From the NCBI GenBank assembly GCA_937922815.1, contig CALAJP010000258.1:1-54564 (forward strand): a stretch of 54,564 bases of DNA, given 5' to 3'. The notes under the pieces are model-generated. The model was not told the origin of the DNA and ran no database searches. It worked only from the letters and a program-made list of their open reading frames with translations. The translations under genes and the position numbers were made by a program. The DNA is from an uncultured Saprospiraceae bacterium (lineage in GTDB: Bacteria > Bacteroidota > Bacteroidia > Chitinophagales > Saprospiraceae). Numbering within the stretch: the first letter of the stretch is position 1; each line of letters opens with the position of its first letter. This document shows, one piece after another, positions 6,867-15,975 of the stretch.

Positions 6867-9095
6867 ATGATAGATAAAAGATACTTAGCATTAAGTTTAT
6901 GCTTTTGGATTGGGCAGTTACATGCTCAAATTGTAAATACGGGTGATGTTTATATTTCTTCAAATACCCAAGTAGGGATGGAGGAAGATTTTATTAATCA
7001 ATCAAGGTCTACCCTAATTAACCAAGGAGAGTGGTTTGTCTATAAAGATTTTGAAAATAATGGAGTAGTAGATTTTGAGACCAAAGAACAGAGTATTGCT
7101 AAGTTTTTGGGGGACAGTGTGCAATTAATAACGGGGGATTCTTGGGCTATATTTAATGACATTTTGTTTAAAAACAATAGTCAAGATACTGCCTTTTATT
7201 TGAAAGGGGCGATTGATGTTTATGGTCAATCCATATTTGAAGATGGGATTGTTTTAAATGATAATCATGGAGGAAAGTTTTTATTCGAAGATAATGCCGA
7301 AGTGGTATTGGTTAGTGATAAAAGCCATGTGGACGGTCAAGTTCAGAAAATAGGCAATTCTAATTTTTGGTATCCTATCGGTGATGCTGGAATTTATCGA
7401 CCAGGTGGACATAGTTTCACCGCTAACAATGAATCTAAATTAGCTGCCAAGTATTGGTACGCAAACAGCAATGAACTTTTTAATCATGAAAAAAAGGAAG
7501 AAAACATAATATTGATTAATGACAGAGAATACTGGACAGTTGATAATATGAGTAATCATCACGAAGACGTTTATATCACGTTATCGTGGAACTCCAAAAC
7601 CACTCCAAAAGAATTGATAACGGAACCTGAAGCACTGCGTATTGTTTATTGGTCGAAAGATAAAAATATGTGGGTGGATAGAGGAGGAGTTGTGGATTTT
7701 GAAAATAAAACGGTAACTACATTGACAACAGTAAAAGATTTTGGAGTTTTTACTTTTGCTCGGTTAGGTGAACCTTCTGAGACTAATACAACTGAATTTG
7801 CTGAAAACACGAAAGATACCACATACTTGATGGGTTGTGATTCTATTTTATTTGACGGAAATTACTATTACACGAATCAGATTTTTAATAATGAAATCAT
7901 TTCTAATGTAGGAGATACTAATACGCAAACAACAATTATTGAAATTTTAGAGTCGAAGTATGAAACTATAAGCCAAGAAATATGTAAAGGAGAGCTTTTT
8001 CAAGGGATTCCAATTTTAAATGATACAGTTTTAATTATCCAAGGAGAAGGGAAATCTTTATGCCATTATAAGGAATACAAATTAGAAGTATTAAAAAGTA
8101 ATCATATAAGTTATGTTGAAAAATCTTCAGCTATTCTTTGCGAAGGAGTCGATGTAGACCTTACTGTTTATGGTGTAAATGACCCATTTTGGTCCACTGG
8201 CGAAATGCAGAATAGTATAACTGTATCAGAGTCTGGAGAATATAAAGTAAAAGGTAAGGATGAAAACGGTTGCCCTATAGAAGTCTCTACAACTGTTCCT
8301 CCGAAGTTGGAATTTGTACCGATAGTAGAAGGAAAAGACCCTAGTTGTTTTGGAGATAAAGATGGTTATGTTGTGTTTAAGAACTTTCATCAGTTAAACG
8401 GAGAGGTATATTTTTCTAATAATGGAGGTGAAACCTTTCAAAAAGACCCTGAATTTGATGGGTTATTTTCTGGAGAATATGATATGGTAATAAAAGATGC
8501 ACTAGGTTGCGAATTTGAAAATACAGTACTTTTGAATCGCCCAGAGGCATTAGAATTAGATATATTAAACACAGAAGGCATTGGTAAATTAGTGGTTGGT
8601 CAAAGCATTGTATTGGATTTAGAAGTAAGTCGAAATCAATGGGAAATAGATTCTATTAAATGGTTTGGAGATGTTATTTGCGATACATGTTTGCAGACGA
8701 TAGCTCAGCCTCAAGAAGATGTTACTTATACGGTAGTAGTTTATGATACATTGGGCTGCAAGGCTGAAGCAGAAATTTCGTTGGAGCTTGTTCCTGATTT
8801 AGATGTGGCATTTCCAAATATATTCTCCCCTAATGATGATGGAAAAAATGACATTTTCAAACCAATAATTACTTCTGACGAAGACCTATTAGTTGAAGCT
8901 TTTATGATTTTTGACCGATGGGGCGAAATGATGTATAAGGAAACTAATGTATATTCTACTAATAATAGAATTGGTTGGGATGGAACGTATAAAGGATATG
9001 GGTTAAAACCAGCTCCGTTTATTTATTTATTACAAATACGGACTTCTGACGGACGGCACAAGACCTTTAAAGGGGATGTGTTATTAGTTAAATAG
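6867..9095 (+). CDS. T9SS type-B cargo with SprB repeat, copy B1
   Basis: A secreted surface protein of 742 residues. A signal peptide (MIDKRYLALSL to about H-A-Q, residue 21) is followed by a region up to about 310 that closely matches the protein at 12297. A Cys-containing middle holds one SprB repeat at about 490-556 (P-S-C-F-G-D-K-D-G). From about 647 there is a gliding-motility-associated CHU_C domain (F-P-N-I-F-S-P-N-D-D-G-K-N-D...F-D-R-W-G), the type-B T9SS sorting signal. It would be exported by Sec, then by T9SS, and attached to or released from the cell surface. The TTG at 6861 adds two residues, and the ATG at 6867 is preferred. Compared with B2 it carries about 330 extra residues between the shared domain and the tail. 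The exact role (adhesion or gliding) is unknown. Confidence 0.85.
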   Translation: MIDKRYLALSLCFWIGQLHAQIVNTGDVYISSNTQVGMEEDFINQSRSTLINQGEWFVYKDFENNGVVDFETKEQSIAKFLGDSVQLITGDSWAIFNDILFKNNSQDTAFYLKGAIDVYGQSIFEDGIVLNDNHGGKFLFEDNAEVVLVSDKSHVDGQVQKIGNSNFWYPIGDAGIYRPGGHSFTANNESKLAAKYWYANSNELFNHEKKEENIILINDREYWTVDNMSNHHEDVYITLSWNSKTTPKELITEPEALRIVYWSKDKNMWVDRGGVVDFENKTVTTLTTVKDFGVFTFARLGEPSETNTTEFAENTKDTTYLMGCDSILFDGNYYYTNQIFNNEIISNVGDTNTQTTIIEILESKYETISQEICKGELFQGIPILNDTVLIIQGEGKSLCHYKEYKLEVLKSNHISYVEKSSAILCEGVDVDLTVYGVNDPFWSTGEMQNSITVSESGEYKVKGKDENGCPIEVSTTVPPKLEFVPIVEGKDPSCFGDKDGYVVFKNFHQLNGEVYFSNNGGETFQKDPEFDGLFSGEYDMVIKDALGCEFENTVLLNRPEALELDILNTEGIGKLVVGQSIVLDLEVSRNQWEIDSIKWFGDVICDTCLQTIAQPQEDVTYTVVVYDTLGCKAEAEISLELVPDLDVAFPNIFSPNDDGKNDIFKPIITSDEDLLVEAFMIFDRWGEMMYKETNVYSTNNRIGWDGTYKGYGLKPAPFIYLLQIRTSDGRHKTFKGDVLLVK

Positions 9096-9304
9096 ATAAC
9101 ATTCGTAATAACTTAGAGTATATTTCAACGTATAGTTTTTTCCTTCTATCAAACTTTTATATATGCTGTTTAGTGCTTTTTATTTATAAATATTATAGTA
9201 GTAAATAGCATATATTTTTTACCTTAAAAAGTAATAACACTGTTATTGTCTTTAATGGACAGTTTATTTATTTTATTGGTGAGCATGTCACATATGACAA
9301 AAAA
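9096..9304. other. Intergenic stretch between B1 and A
   Basis: Together with the leader at 9305-9398 this forms 303 gene-free bases. It holds the terminator-like hairpin at 9159-9220; the rest is A/T-rich with no ORF. Confidence 0.5.
9159..9220 (+). terminator. Terminator-like hairpin after B1
   Basis: ATATATGCTGTTTA (9159-9172) pairs with TAAATAGCATATAT (9202-9215) with one G-T wobble and runs into a T-tract (9216-9220). The loop is long (29 bases), so efficiency is uncertain. Confidence 0.5.
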
Positions 9305-9398
9305 TAGGCATGTGTTTTGGCATTATATCAAATATGAATTAAACAGTAAAATTTAGTATTAATTTTCTGTGTATTTTTTAAATACAACCATTAAACAA
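9305..9398 (+). promoter_or_regulatory. Conserved leader of gene A (duplicated at 6453-6540)
   Basis: TAGGCATGTGTTTTGGCA (9305-9322) and a short inverted repeat TGTATTT-TTT-AAATACA immediately before ACCATTAAACAA and the ATG are kept in both copies, while the bases between them have drifted. Preservation of these two blocks suggests a promoter or activator site upstream and a functional 5' leader at the start codon. Confidence 0.5.
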
Positions 9399-12182
9399 AT
9401 GAACTACTTAAAATGTAACACACTGGTGTTAACAGTACTTGTATTGTTAATATCAGTGTCAACTTCTCACGCTCAGATGAGTATCGGTGCCCCAAGACCA
9501 GACCAATCATCTCAGCTTGATGTTATTTCAGAGGATAAAGGAATTCTAATCCCAAGAGTTTCTCTTCAAAATGTAACTGACCAGATTACAATAACGAACG
9601 GAAATGTAGAAAGCCTTTTGGTCTTTAATACTACAGATAGCGAGCATATTACCCCTGGCTATTATTATTGGTTTGAAAACAAATGGCATCGTTTGACTAA
9701 TGAAGATGATCGTGTTAGCTCTGAACTAACAAAAAACCCTGATGGATCATATACCCATATAAGCGGTAGTGGAGTTACAACTCAATTATCCGTAGGGGGC
9801 AATTTAGTTAAAAATGGAGATGGAAGTTATACATTTACGGATTCGAAAGGAGATGAGGTAATAATAGAAAAGCCAAGTGTATCAACATTAGTTGAAAATG
9901 CAGACGGGAGTTACACCTATACGAATGAAGATGGGACAAAGACGGAATTAGCAAAAGAAACGACGTCAACGTTAGTCAAACAAACAGATGGCAGTTATGT
10001 ATATACGAATGAAGAAGGAAATACGGTATCTTTATCGGTAGGGGGAAATTTAGTTAAGAATACAGATGGAAGTTATACATTTACGGATTCGAAAGGAGAT
10101 GAAGTAATAATAGAAAAGCCAAGTGTATCAACATTAGTTAAAAATGCAGACGGGAGCTACACCTATACGAATGAAGACGGCACAAAGACGGAATTAGCAA
10201 AAGAAACGACCTCAACGTTAGTTAAACAACTAGACGGGAGTTATGTATATACGAACGAAAAAGGAGTAGAAACATCCTTACCAGTAGGGGGGAATTTAGT
10301 AGAGAATGCAGATGGGACATATACTTTTACCAAGCCCGATGGAAGTATTATTATTGTTAAGTCAAAAGCTAAAAATGGTCTTAATGTCGAGTCTACTTCA
10401 AATACTATTAAATTGGGAGGAGAATTAACAGAGGCTACTACGATTACGACGAAAACAGGAAATACCTTAACTATTGATGGTTCAAGTGACCTAAACCAAA
10501 AAGCATTAATTGTAAAAGGAGATGTAGATATTACGGGAGTTTTGGATCCTACAAAGTTAGTGTTCTCAAATGCTGCGGGGACCCACTCGTCTTATATACC
10601 GAATACTAATGGACAATACGAAATAGAGTTTAATGAAAATTTAGATTTGAACTTTAAATCAAATTCTAAAAATGATATTTTAGATTTATCTAACAATGGA
10701 CATATAGGAATTTCAACACCTGCTGAAAATGAAAATGAGGTGACTATTGATTCTGAAACAGGAACAACAGCAACCGATGTCATGGAAATTAGAAGAAACA
10801 ACGATGGGTTGACAGGTAGTAGTAATGTATTGAATTTATTAGATTCTAATTCTTCTTCACCTTTAAGAACAGGGTTAAATATAGAGCTAAAAAATGGAGA
10901 GGACACAATTATTGGTGCAAAAAAGACTCTGTCGGGAGATAGCTACCAGAAAATAGGATCCTTGAACGTTATTTCAGGAAAGGTATCTAACGTTTCTTCG
11001 AACACTTCGCATATTAATGTCACGACTAGTTTAGATACCTCAGAAATAGATGGCACTAAAAATGTTTTTAGCGTAAATTCTACAAGTAAACGTGCCTATA
11101 TACACGGAACTAGAGGTGATTTTAATATAAACCCATCGGGTGATATAACTAGAGTTTATGGTTCTAAGAACAGTTTTAATACAGATTCACAGCATGGAGC
11201 ACGAACTATTGCTTATGGTGCTCAGAATATATTCAACGGTCATATTGAGTTAGGTTCAATAATTGGTAATGAAAGTAGAATAGGAACGGAGGGAAAAGCA
11301 ACACTAAGAGGATATCAAAGTATTATTGCGAGTACGTCTACTGGAGAGCACATAGGGTTTTCTAATACAATTAATGGGGATAGTAGTGCAAGTAAGTACG
11401 GAATTAAGCAATTGTTAGGTGGAGAAGGTGCTAAGTCGCTTACAGGTTACAGTAATAAAATTTCTGCGAATAAGTCAGGTGAGACCATAGGTATATATAC
11501 ATTATTAAATGTAAAAGATGCTACAGGAAGACAAGTTGGCTCGAGAATAAATATAGAATCAACACTAACCTTGGATAGTTTAAAGTTAATAGGGACGGAG
11601 GTTGAAATAAAAGCTTCTAATAGTAATGAAGTATATGGTAATAAGGTTAAAATTAATAGTAATAATAGTAGTGGAAATCAATATGGAATGTTTATTGATT
11701 GGGTTCAATCCAATCAGGGAACAGGAAAAAAAGTAGGAGTTTATAGTAAATCTGATGGAGCAGGAAACTTAGCCGCTCAATTTATTGGTAATGTTGAAAT
11801 ATCAGGCTCGTTAATTGTAAATGGTACAGTAGTTCCAGATTATGTATTCCAAAAATATTATAATGGATATTCTAAGTTGAAGGATGATTACGAATTTATG
11901 TCATTAGACAAAGTCGAAAAATTCGTAAAGGAAAACCATCATCTTCCAGGTGTTAGTTCTAATGAAGAAGCAGAAACCAATGGATTTAATTTAGGAGAAG
12001 CTCCAAAGCAAAACCTTGAAAAAATTGAAGAGTTGTTTTTGCATACTATCGAACAGAACAAAGTTATTAATGAATTAACTGAAGATAAAATAGAGTTGAC
12101 AAACCAACTAGATGAACAGGCTAAGCAAATTGAAACTCTTCAAAACCAAGTACAAATGATATTAAAATCAATAGAGAAATAA
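9399..12182 (+). CDS. Repeat-rich fibre-like surface protein (gene A)
   Basis: A 927-residue secreted protein. The signal peptide spans M-N-Y-L-K to about S-H-A-Q (residue 26). Residues about 105-315 are Asp/Gly-rich repeats of the form N-A-D-G-S-Y-T-Y-T-N-E-D-G-T, organised as two 82-residue units plus partial ones. A long Gly/Ser/Asn-rich middle resembles beta-helical fibre shafts. From about 810 comes a conserved Bacteroidota tail (P-D-Y-V-F...H-H-L-P-G-V) with a coiled coil to the end, like the trimer-forming tails of phage fibres and S74-type proteins. It has no T9SS sorting domain. The GTG at 9369 is possible, but the ATG at 9399 is shared with the duplicated remnant at 6541. B2 follows 114 bases downstream, so A and B probably function together as a surface structure. 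Its receptor is unknown. Confidence 0.8.
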   Translation: MNYLKCNTLVLTVLVLLISVSTSHAQMSIGAPRPDQSSQLDVISEDKGILIPRVSLQNVTDQITITNGNVESLLVFNTTDSEHITPGYYYWFENKWHRLTNEDDRVSSELTKNPDGSYTHISGSGVTTQLSVGGNLVKNGDGSYTFTDSKGDEVIIEKPSVSTLVENADGSYTYTNEDGTKTELAKETTSTLVKQTDGSYVYTNEEGNTVSLSVGGNLVKNTDGSYTFTDSKGDEVIIEKPSVSTLVKNADGSYTYTNEDGTKTELAKETTSTLVKQLDGSYVYTNEKGVETSLPVGGNLVENADGTYTFTKPDGSIIIVKSKAKNGLNVESTSNTIKLGGELTEATTITTKTGNTLTIDGSSDLNQKALIVKGDVDITGVLDPTKLVFSNAAGTHSSYIPNTNGQYEIEFNENLDLNFKSNSKNDILDLSNNGHIGISTPAENENEVTIDSETGTTATDVMEIRRNNDGLTGSSNVLNLLDSNSSSPLRTGLNIELKNGEDTIIGAKKTLSGDSYQKIGSLNVISGKVSNVSSNTSHINVTTSLDTSEIDGTKNVFSVNSTSKRAYIHGTRGDFNINPSGDITRVYGSKNSFNTDSQHGARTIAYGAQNIFNGHIELGSIIGNESRIGTEGKATLRGYQSIIASTSTGEHIGFSNTINGDSSASKYGIKQLLGGEGAKSLTGYSNKISANKSGETIGIYTLLNVKDATGRQVGSRINIESTLTLDSLKLIGTEVEIKASNSNEVYGNKVKINSNNSSGNQYGMFIDWVQSNQGTGKKVGVYSKSDGAGNLAAQFIGNVEISGSLIVNGTVVPDYVFQKYYNGYSKLKDDYEFMSLDKVEKFVKENHHLPGVSSNEEAETNGFNLGEAPKQNLEKIEELFLHTIEQNKVINELTEDKIELTNQLDEQAKQIETLQNQVQMILKSIEK
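9792..10283 (+). repeat. Two tandem 246-bp coding repeats
   Basis: Units 9792-10037 and 10038-10283 each encode 82 residues beginning V-G-G-N-L-V-K-N. By eye they are above 90% identical over the first 190 bases and then diverge. A third, partial unit starts at 10284. Each unit contains three shorter D-G-S-Y modules. Such near-identical in-frame repeats can expand or contract by recombination. Confidence 0.85.
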
Positions 12183-12296
12183 TCGTAATTGATAGTTTTA
12201 TATACTTTTTAATTTTTGAAATAGGGGGTGACTTATTTACTCATTAGTTATCCTCTTTTTTCTCTTGATTAAAGAAACGTTTTTAAATCATTGATA

Positions 12297-13517
12297 ATGA
12301 TTAATAAGAAATATTTGGCAATCAGTCTATGCTGTTTTGCAGGGCAATTATTTGCTCAAATTGTAAATACGGGAGATGTTTTTATTTCTTCCTACACTCA
12401 GATTGGGATGGAAGAAGATTTTATTAATTTAAGAAGATCTACTGTAATAAACGAAGGAGAATGGTTCGTGTATAAAGATTTTGAGAACAATAGTGTTATT
12501 GATTTTGAAACAGACACGCAGGCAGTTACTAAATTCGTTGGTGATAGTATTCAAGTAATTTCTGGGCAATCTTGGTCCATTTTTAATGATATATTATTTA
12601 ATAATAGTAGTCAAGATACCGCTTTTTACCTCAAAGGCTTAATTGATGTTTATGGTCAATCCATATTTGAAGATGGGATTATTCTAAATGATGATTATGG
12701 TGGAAACTTCCTATTTGAAGATGAGGCTGAAGTTGTCAATGTGAGTGACGAAAGCCATATTGATGGTCAAGTAAAAAAGGTGGGGCAATCAGATTTTTGG
12801 TACCCAATCGGAGATGCAGGTATGTATAGACCTGGTGGACATGCTATTGCGTTAAATGACGGTTCTCAATTAGCAGCTAAATATTGGTATCAGAATAGTG
12901 ATGAATTATTTAACCATGAAAACAAAGAGGAAAATATTGTCATTATTAATGATAAAGAATATTGGACAGTAGAAAACATTAGTAACCAAGAAGAAAATGT
13001 GTTAATTACCCTCTCTTGGGATTCAAGAACAACCCCAAAGGAATTGATTACCGAACCCGAAGCGTTGCATATTGTTTATTGGTCTGAAGAAGAACAATCT
13101 TGGTTGGACAAAGGAGGACTTATTGACTATGAAAATAGAACCATTACTACAGTTGCTAAGGTTAAAGAGTTAGGTGTTTTTACTTTTGCGAGTTTAACTA
13201 AAGTAGCCAAAGTAGGAGAATTGGTAGTCAATACGGGGTTTAGCCCCAACAATGATAATGTTAATGAATATTGGAGTATTGAAAATATTGACCAATATCC
13301 AGAAAACGAGGTGTTGATTTATAATCGTTGGGGACATGAGGTATTCAGTACAGAACGTTATAATACGACAGATAACTTTTTCAATGGTTATTCTAATAGG
13401 AATAAAAGATTACCTTCTGGAACATACTTTTATGTATTAGAATACAAAAATGAAAAGAAAGATAGTAAAGGAGAAGTATTAATTCAAACAGGATACTTCT
13501 ATATGAATACAGATTAA
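12297..13517 (+). CDS. T9SS type-B cargo, copy B2
   Basis: A 406-residue paralogue of the protein at 6867. It has a signal peptide (MINKKYLAISL to about F-A-Q), then a domain to about residue 310 that matches B1 almost without gaps (I-V-N-T-G-D-V-F-I-S-S; E-G-E-W-F-V-Y-K-D-F-E-N-N). From about 313 a CHU_C-type tail follows (G-F-S-P-N-N-D-N-V-N-E-Y; Y-N-R-W-G-H-E-V-F; L-P-S-G-T-Y-F-Y-V-L), the type-B T9SS signal. The SprB-containing middle of B1 is absent, so B2 is the compact form or B1 gained an insertion. The ATG at 12297 is preferred over TTG at 12291. The gene ends only six bases from the convergent rsmG stop, with no hairpin between. Confidence 0.85.
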   Translation: MINKKYLAISLCCFAGQLFAQIVNTGDVFISSYTQIGMEEDFINLRRSTVINEGEWFVYKDFENNSVIDFETDTQAVTKFVGDSIQVISGQSWSIFNDILFNNSSQDTAFYLKGLIDVYGQSIFEDGIILNDDYGGNFLFEDEAEVVNVSDESHIDGQVKKVGQSDFWYPIGDAGMYRPGGHAIALNDGSQLAAKYWYQNSDELFNHENKEENIVIINDKEYWTVENISNQEENVLITLSWDSRTTPKELITEPEALHIVYWSEEEQSWLDKGGLIDYENRTITTVAKVKELGVFTFASLTKVAKVGELVVNTGFSPNNDNVNEYWSIENIDQYPENEVLIYNRWGHEVFSTERYNTTDNFFNGYSNRNKRLPSGTYFYVLEYKNEKKDSKGEVLIQTGYFYMNTD

Positions 13518-13523
13518 ACAAAT

Positions 13524-14150
13524 TTATCCTTGAACATAAACTAAATATTTTTCATCAAAAAAAGAATCATCGAAGTAGTCTTTTAGTAACACAGTTTCTG
13601 TATAAATACCACGACCCGCTTCTTTGATTTCTTTTTTTATGTTACCTCCTTTTAGGCACAACATTCCGTTCGGAGTTCCATGAAAAGATTCTTTAGGTTT
13701 GATGAACTTTTGACACATCGGAATCAACTTTTCTAAAGCCGTAACTCCTCTGCTGACTACAAAATCATACGTACCTTTTAATTCTTCGGAACGAATAGCC
13801 TGAGCTTTTACGTTAGTCAGTTCTAGTTGGTCAACAATATCTTGGACAACCGTAATTTTTTTCTTTCGACCATCAATCAACGTAAATTCGCATGCTGGAA
13901 ACATAATAGCTAATGGAATACCTGGCAGCCCACCGCCTGTACCTAAATCTAAGATTTTAGTGTTGGGTTTAAATTGAATATATTTCGCTACTCCCATCGA
14001 GTGCAAAATATGTCTCGTGGTAATATTTTCGGTATCCTTACGAGAAATCACATTTATTTTTTGATTCCAATCCAAATAAAGTTCTTCCAATTTTTGTAAT
14101 TGGCTAAATTGGAGTTCACTTAACTTGGGAAAAAATGTATTATAATCCAT
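13524..14150 (-). CDS. rsmG: 16S rRNA (guanine-N7) methyltransferase RsmG
   Basis: A 208-residue SAM-dependent methyltransferase that makes m7G527 in 16S rRNA; loss gives low-level streptomycin resistance in other bacteria. The SAM loop is I-L-D-L-G-T-G-G-G-L-P-G-I-P-L at 66-80, preceded by the family motif W-N-Q-K-I-N-V-I-S-R (29-38) and followed by L-I-D-G-R-K-K-K and V-V-S-R-G-V. Length matches the family (about 205-215). It is the last gene of a minus-strand set beginning with the GlmU-like gene, 18 bases after the AI-2E-family gene. Confidence 0.95.
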   Translation of the reverse strand: MDYNTFFPKLSELQFSQLQKLEELYLDWNQKINVISRKDTENITTRHILHSMGVAKYIQFKPNTKILDLGTGGGLPGIPLAIMFPACEFTLIDGRKKKITVVQDIVDQLELTNVKAQAIRSEELKGTYDFVVSRGVTALEKLIPMCQKFIKPKESFHGTPNGMLCLKGGNIKKEIKEAGRGIYTETVLLKDYFDDSFFDEKYLVYVQG

Positions 14151-14168
14151 GATAGGAATGGTGTTTTT

Positions 14169-15200
14169 TTAAGAAATTAATTTAGCAATAACTTGGGTAC
14201 GAGGAAACTGTTCTAACATGATTTTTAATAAAACCGTTAACGGAATAGAAAGAATCATGCCTGGAACACCCCATAGAAAGCCCCAAAACATTAAACTCAT
14301 CAATACAAAAATCACATTTATCTTAAATGATTTTCCCATTAATATTGGCTCTAAAACAGAACCCATTGCTACTTGTACGGCAGTAAAAACTATAAAAACC
14401 AGCAACATAGTACCTGGTGAATTGATTTCAATAAAGGCAAATAATGTACAAACTATGATAGAAATGACAGAACCTACCATCTGAACATAGTTTATAATAA
14501 AGGCAAAAAACCCCCAAAACAAAGGAAAACTAATCCCAAACGCCCAACAAGCTACTCCAAAACCAATCCCAGTCAATAGGCTAACAAGTGTTTTTACAGC
14601 AATAAATTTAACAATACTCTTTTCTATTGAAATAATAGTTCTTATCGATTGTTTACTATTTTTAAAAAATATCTTATCCAGAACATCTCTGAAATTTATA
14701 GAACCGCTGAGTAACAATACCATAAAAAAAACAGACATAAGAGTCATGGTGACTGTCTTTTGAAAAACATTAAGTCCTGTCCCTATGTTTTTGAAGATCG
14801 TCTGATTAACAGCTTTGGAGTTCAACATTTGTTTGATAGATAAGTGTCCATCGACAGCTTCTAAACCCATCATGGGAGCATATGGAGCCAGTGCAGAACC
14901 TAATTTTGCATCCAATTTTGTATAAATCTCATCTTTACCTTCCATAACTTGAAAGCTAGAAAGTTCTACAACTTTCCAAACACTAAACAGCGAAATGCAA
15001 ATAATGATGATGACCACAATTAGTGAAGCGGTGCTTGGCATTCTTTTGTTTAAATATCGAACCAATGGCGTAAAAAGTAAAGCAAAGAAAATTGCAAAAA
15101 CCAAAGGGATAAATATAAAAGATAGTATATTTAAAATGTAAAGAATCAGGGGAATTACTATTATCAATAATAGTTTGTTAGTAGTTCTGATATCGTTCAT
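14169..15200 (-). CDS. AI-2E family membrane transporter
   Basis: A 343-residue polytopic inner-membrane protein of the PF01594 family. Hydrophobic segments at the N-terminus (residues 8-80) are followed by a soluble stretch, then a C-terminal membrane block with V-Q-M-V-G-S and L-E-P-I-L-M-G-K-S. The E-P-x-x-M/V-G segment is characteristic. Members include the proposed AI-2 exporter TqsA and Na+/H+ antiporters, so the substrate is open. It starts one base after the stop of the spermidine-synthase-like gene and is probably translated from the same mRNA. Confidence 0.85.
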   Translation of the reverse strand: MNDIRTTNKLLLIIVIPLILYILNILSFIFIPLVFAIFFALLFTPLVRYLNKRMPSTASLIVVIIIICISLFSVWKVVELSSFQVMEGKDEIYTKLDAKLGSALAPYAPMMGLEAVDGHLSIKQMLNSKAVNQTIFKNIGTGLNVFQKTVTMTLMSVFFMVLLLSGSINFRDVLDKIFFKNSKQSIRTIISIEKSIVKFIAVKTLVSLLTGIGFGVACWAFGISFPLFWGFFAFIINYVQMVGSVISIIVCTLFAFIEINSPGTMLLVFIVFTAVQVAMGSVLEPILMGKSFKINVIFVLMSLMFWGFLWGVPGMILSIPLTVLLKIMLEQFPRTQVIAKLIS

Positions 15201-15201
15201 A

Positions 15202-15885
15202 TTAATTAGGGATGATAAAGTCTGTACGGTTAATTAAAATATGGTTTTGATGTACCTGCAAAGGTTTTGCTTTAGGATATATCTTTTTAAAAACCGTTTC
15301 AAAATAATTTTCAGTTTGTTTTTTAGTTTTTGGAGAATTGTATAGGTGATTGAATAAAATAATTCCTTTTTCTGAAAGATTATCTTTTGTTAAATGTAAG
15401 AAATACTCATTCAAAAAATTAGCTGGAATTTGATCATCTTCAAACACATCTATAATTATCATATCAAAACGAACCGAATTCATTTCTAGGTATAATTGAG
15501 CATCAGTATTAACCAATTCAATATGACTTTCGAGCCGTGAAAGACTATATTTGCTTGCTAAATAAACGACCGAAGGATCAACTTCAATACCTGTAATGTC
15601 TAGATTCAATTGATATTTTTTCTCTAGCAAAAAGGGAATACTCCCCAACCCAAAACCAAGGATAAGAACATTCGTCGGGTTCCATTTTTTCCAATCTATC
15701 TGAGCAAGTGCTTCATCAAAATTTTTGTACAAATCATCGTAAGAGTAAATGGCATTGGCGGAACAAAGCTGGTAGCGACCATTTTTTAAACTAACATAAA
15801 GTATTGGATTCAATTCACTAGGAGCTGATTCAATGTGGATTTCAGAAACATAACTCCACCATTTTTTCCATAGAGGAACTCGCAT
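15202..15885 (-). CDS. Spermidine-synthase-like methyltransferase-fold protein
   Basis: A 227-residue protein with a Rossmann fold of the SpeE type. V-L-I-L-G-F-G-L-G-S-I-P (73-84) is the nucleotide loop, G-I-E-V-D-P-S-V is the acidic residue that binds the ribose, and F-D-M-I-I-I-D-V-F-E-D-D-Q-I-P is the active-site region. True spermidine synthases are longer (about 280) and have an N-terminal beta-domain that is only partly present here, so amine propylation is not assured. It lies 90 bases after the GlmU-like gene and directly ahead of the AI-2E-family gene. It may methylate or aminopropylate a small molecule; nothing more specific can be said. Confidence 0.75.
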   Translation of the reverse strand: MRVPLWKKWWSYVSEIHIESAPSELNPILYVSLKNGRYQLCSANAIYSYDDLYKNFDEALAQIDWKKWNPTNVLILGFGLGSIPFLLEKKYQLNLDITGIEVDPSVVYLASKYSLSRLESHIELVNTDAQLYLEMNSVRFDMIIIDVFEDDQIPANFLNEYFLHLTKDNLSEKGIILFNHLYNSPKTKKQTENYFETVFKKIYPKAKPLQVHQNHILINRTDFIIPN

Positions 15886-15975
15886 TATTTTATTAACCTT
15901 AGATGATAAAACTGTTCAAAGTGCAAAGATAAGCTATTCAGGGGATTCTTGTTTTAATTATCTTTCCCGAATAGA

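Noticed and set aside
13518-13523. Terminator between B2 and rsmG
   Set aside because: Only six bases separate the stops and no hairpin is visible.
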